From positions 24,978-39,217 of the forward strand of contig DCFP01000046.1 in assembly GCA_002319925.1 (NCBI GenBank): DNA of 14,240 bases, given 5' to 3'. The stretch comes from Holophagaceae bacterium UBA1801. Lineage in GTDB: Bacteria > Acidobacteriota > Holophagae > Holophagales > Holophagaceae. The position numbers and the translations under genes are program-made. Under the pieces are notes generated by a model. That model did not search any database. It saw only the letters and a program-made list of their open reading frames with translations, and was not told the origin of the DNA. Within the stretch, counting starts at the first letter, position 1, and the number at the start of each line of letters is the position of its first letter. This document shows positions 14,166-14,240 of this stretch, in pieces.

Positions 14166-14240
<75 letters not shown>

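Overview
The window is GC-rich, densely packed bacterial chromosome in which nearly every base is assigned to an ordinary cellular gene. Gene content and protein character (Bacillus FadE-like acyl-CoA dehydrogenase, menaquinone methyltransferase, FecR-type envelope protein with a Trp-rich segment, NtrX-like regulator, MerR regulator next to tRNA-Pro) would fit an Acidobacteriota lineage such as Holophagae/Geothrix or a deltaproteobacterial-type genome. This placement is an inference from recall, not a demonstrated match.

Layout. 1-966 (+): 3' part of gpmI, ending at a hairpin terminator set inside a larger inverted repeat. 1059-5847 (-): a run of five genes transcribed in the order ubiE/menG, a small Lys-rich protein, a methionine/cystathionine gamma-lyase-like PLP enzyme, an isoaspartyl peptidase (TAATG overlap) and a PAS-containing chemotaxis receptor. 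5966-7729 (+): a FadE-type acyl-CoA dehydrogenase, followed by a hairpin shared with the convergent neighbour. 7776-11017 (-): tatD, a small exported protein overlapping it, then a FecR-domain envelope protein with its own sigma-54-like promoter. 11085-14137 (+): a membrane histidine kinase, a sigma-54-activating response regulator, a peculiar repeat-filled leader and a MerR-family regulator. 14166-14240 (+): tRNA-Pro(GGG) with its own sigma-70-like promoter overlapping the merR stop codon.

The most unusual part is 13403-13722, between the response regulator and merR. A 119-bp unit is present twice in exact tandem, followed by a third, partial copy that is the real 5' end of merR. Each copy carries the merR start codon and its first nine codons (MTERLWFKI), and each small ORF ends on a TGA overlapping the next ATG (ATGA). 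A 14-codon ORF also overlaps the response-regulator stop by ATGA. Four consecutive ATGA junctions therefore link the response regulator to merR through three tiny ORFs. The two full units differ at 10 positions. Most of these change the encoded peptide, but four of them form two compensatory base pairs in hairpins, which points to RNA structure rather than peptide as the conserved element.

A second item is a near-consensus sigma-54 promoter upstream of the FecR-domain gene. It may be a target of the NtrX-like regulator encoded about 2.5 kb away.
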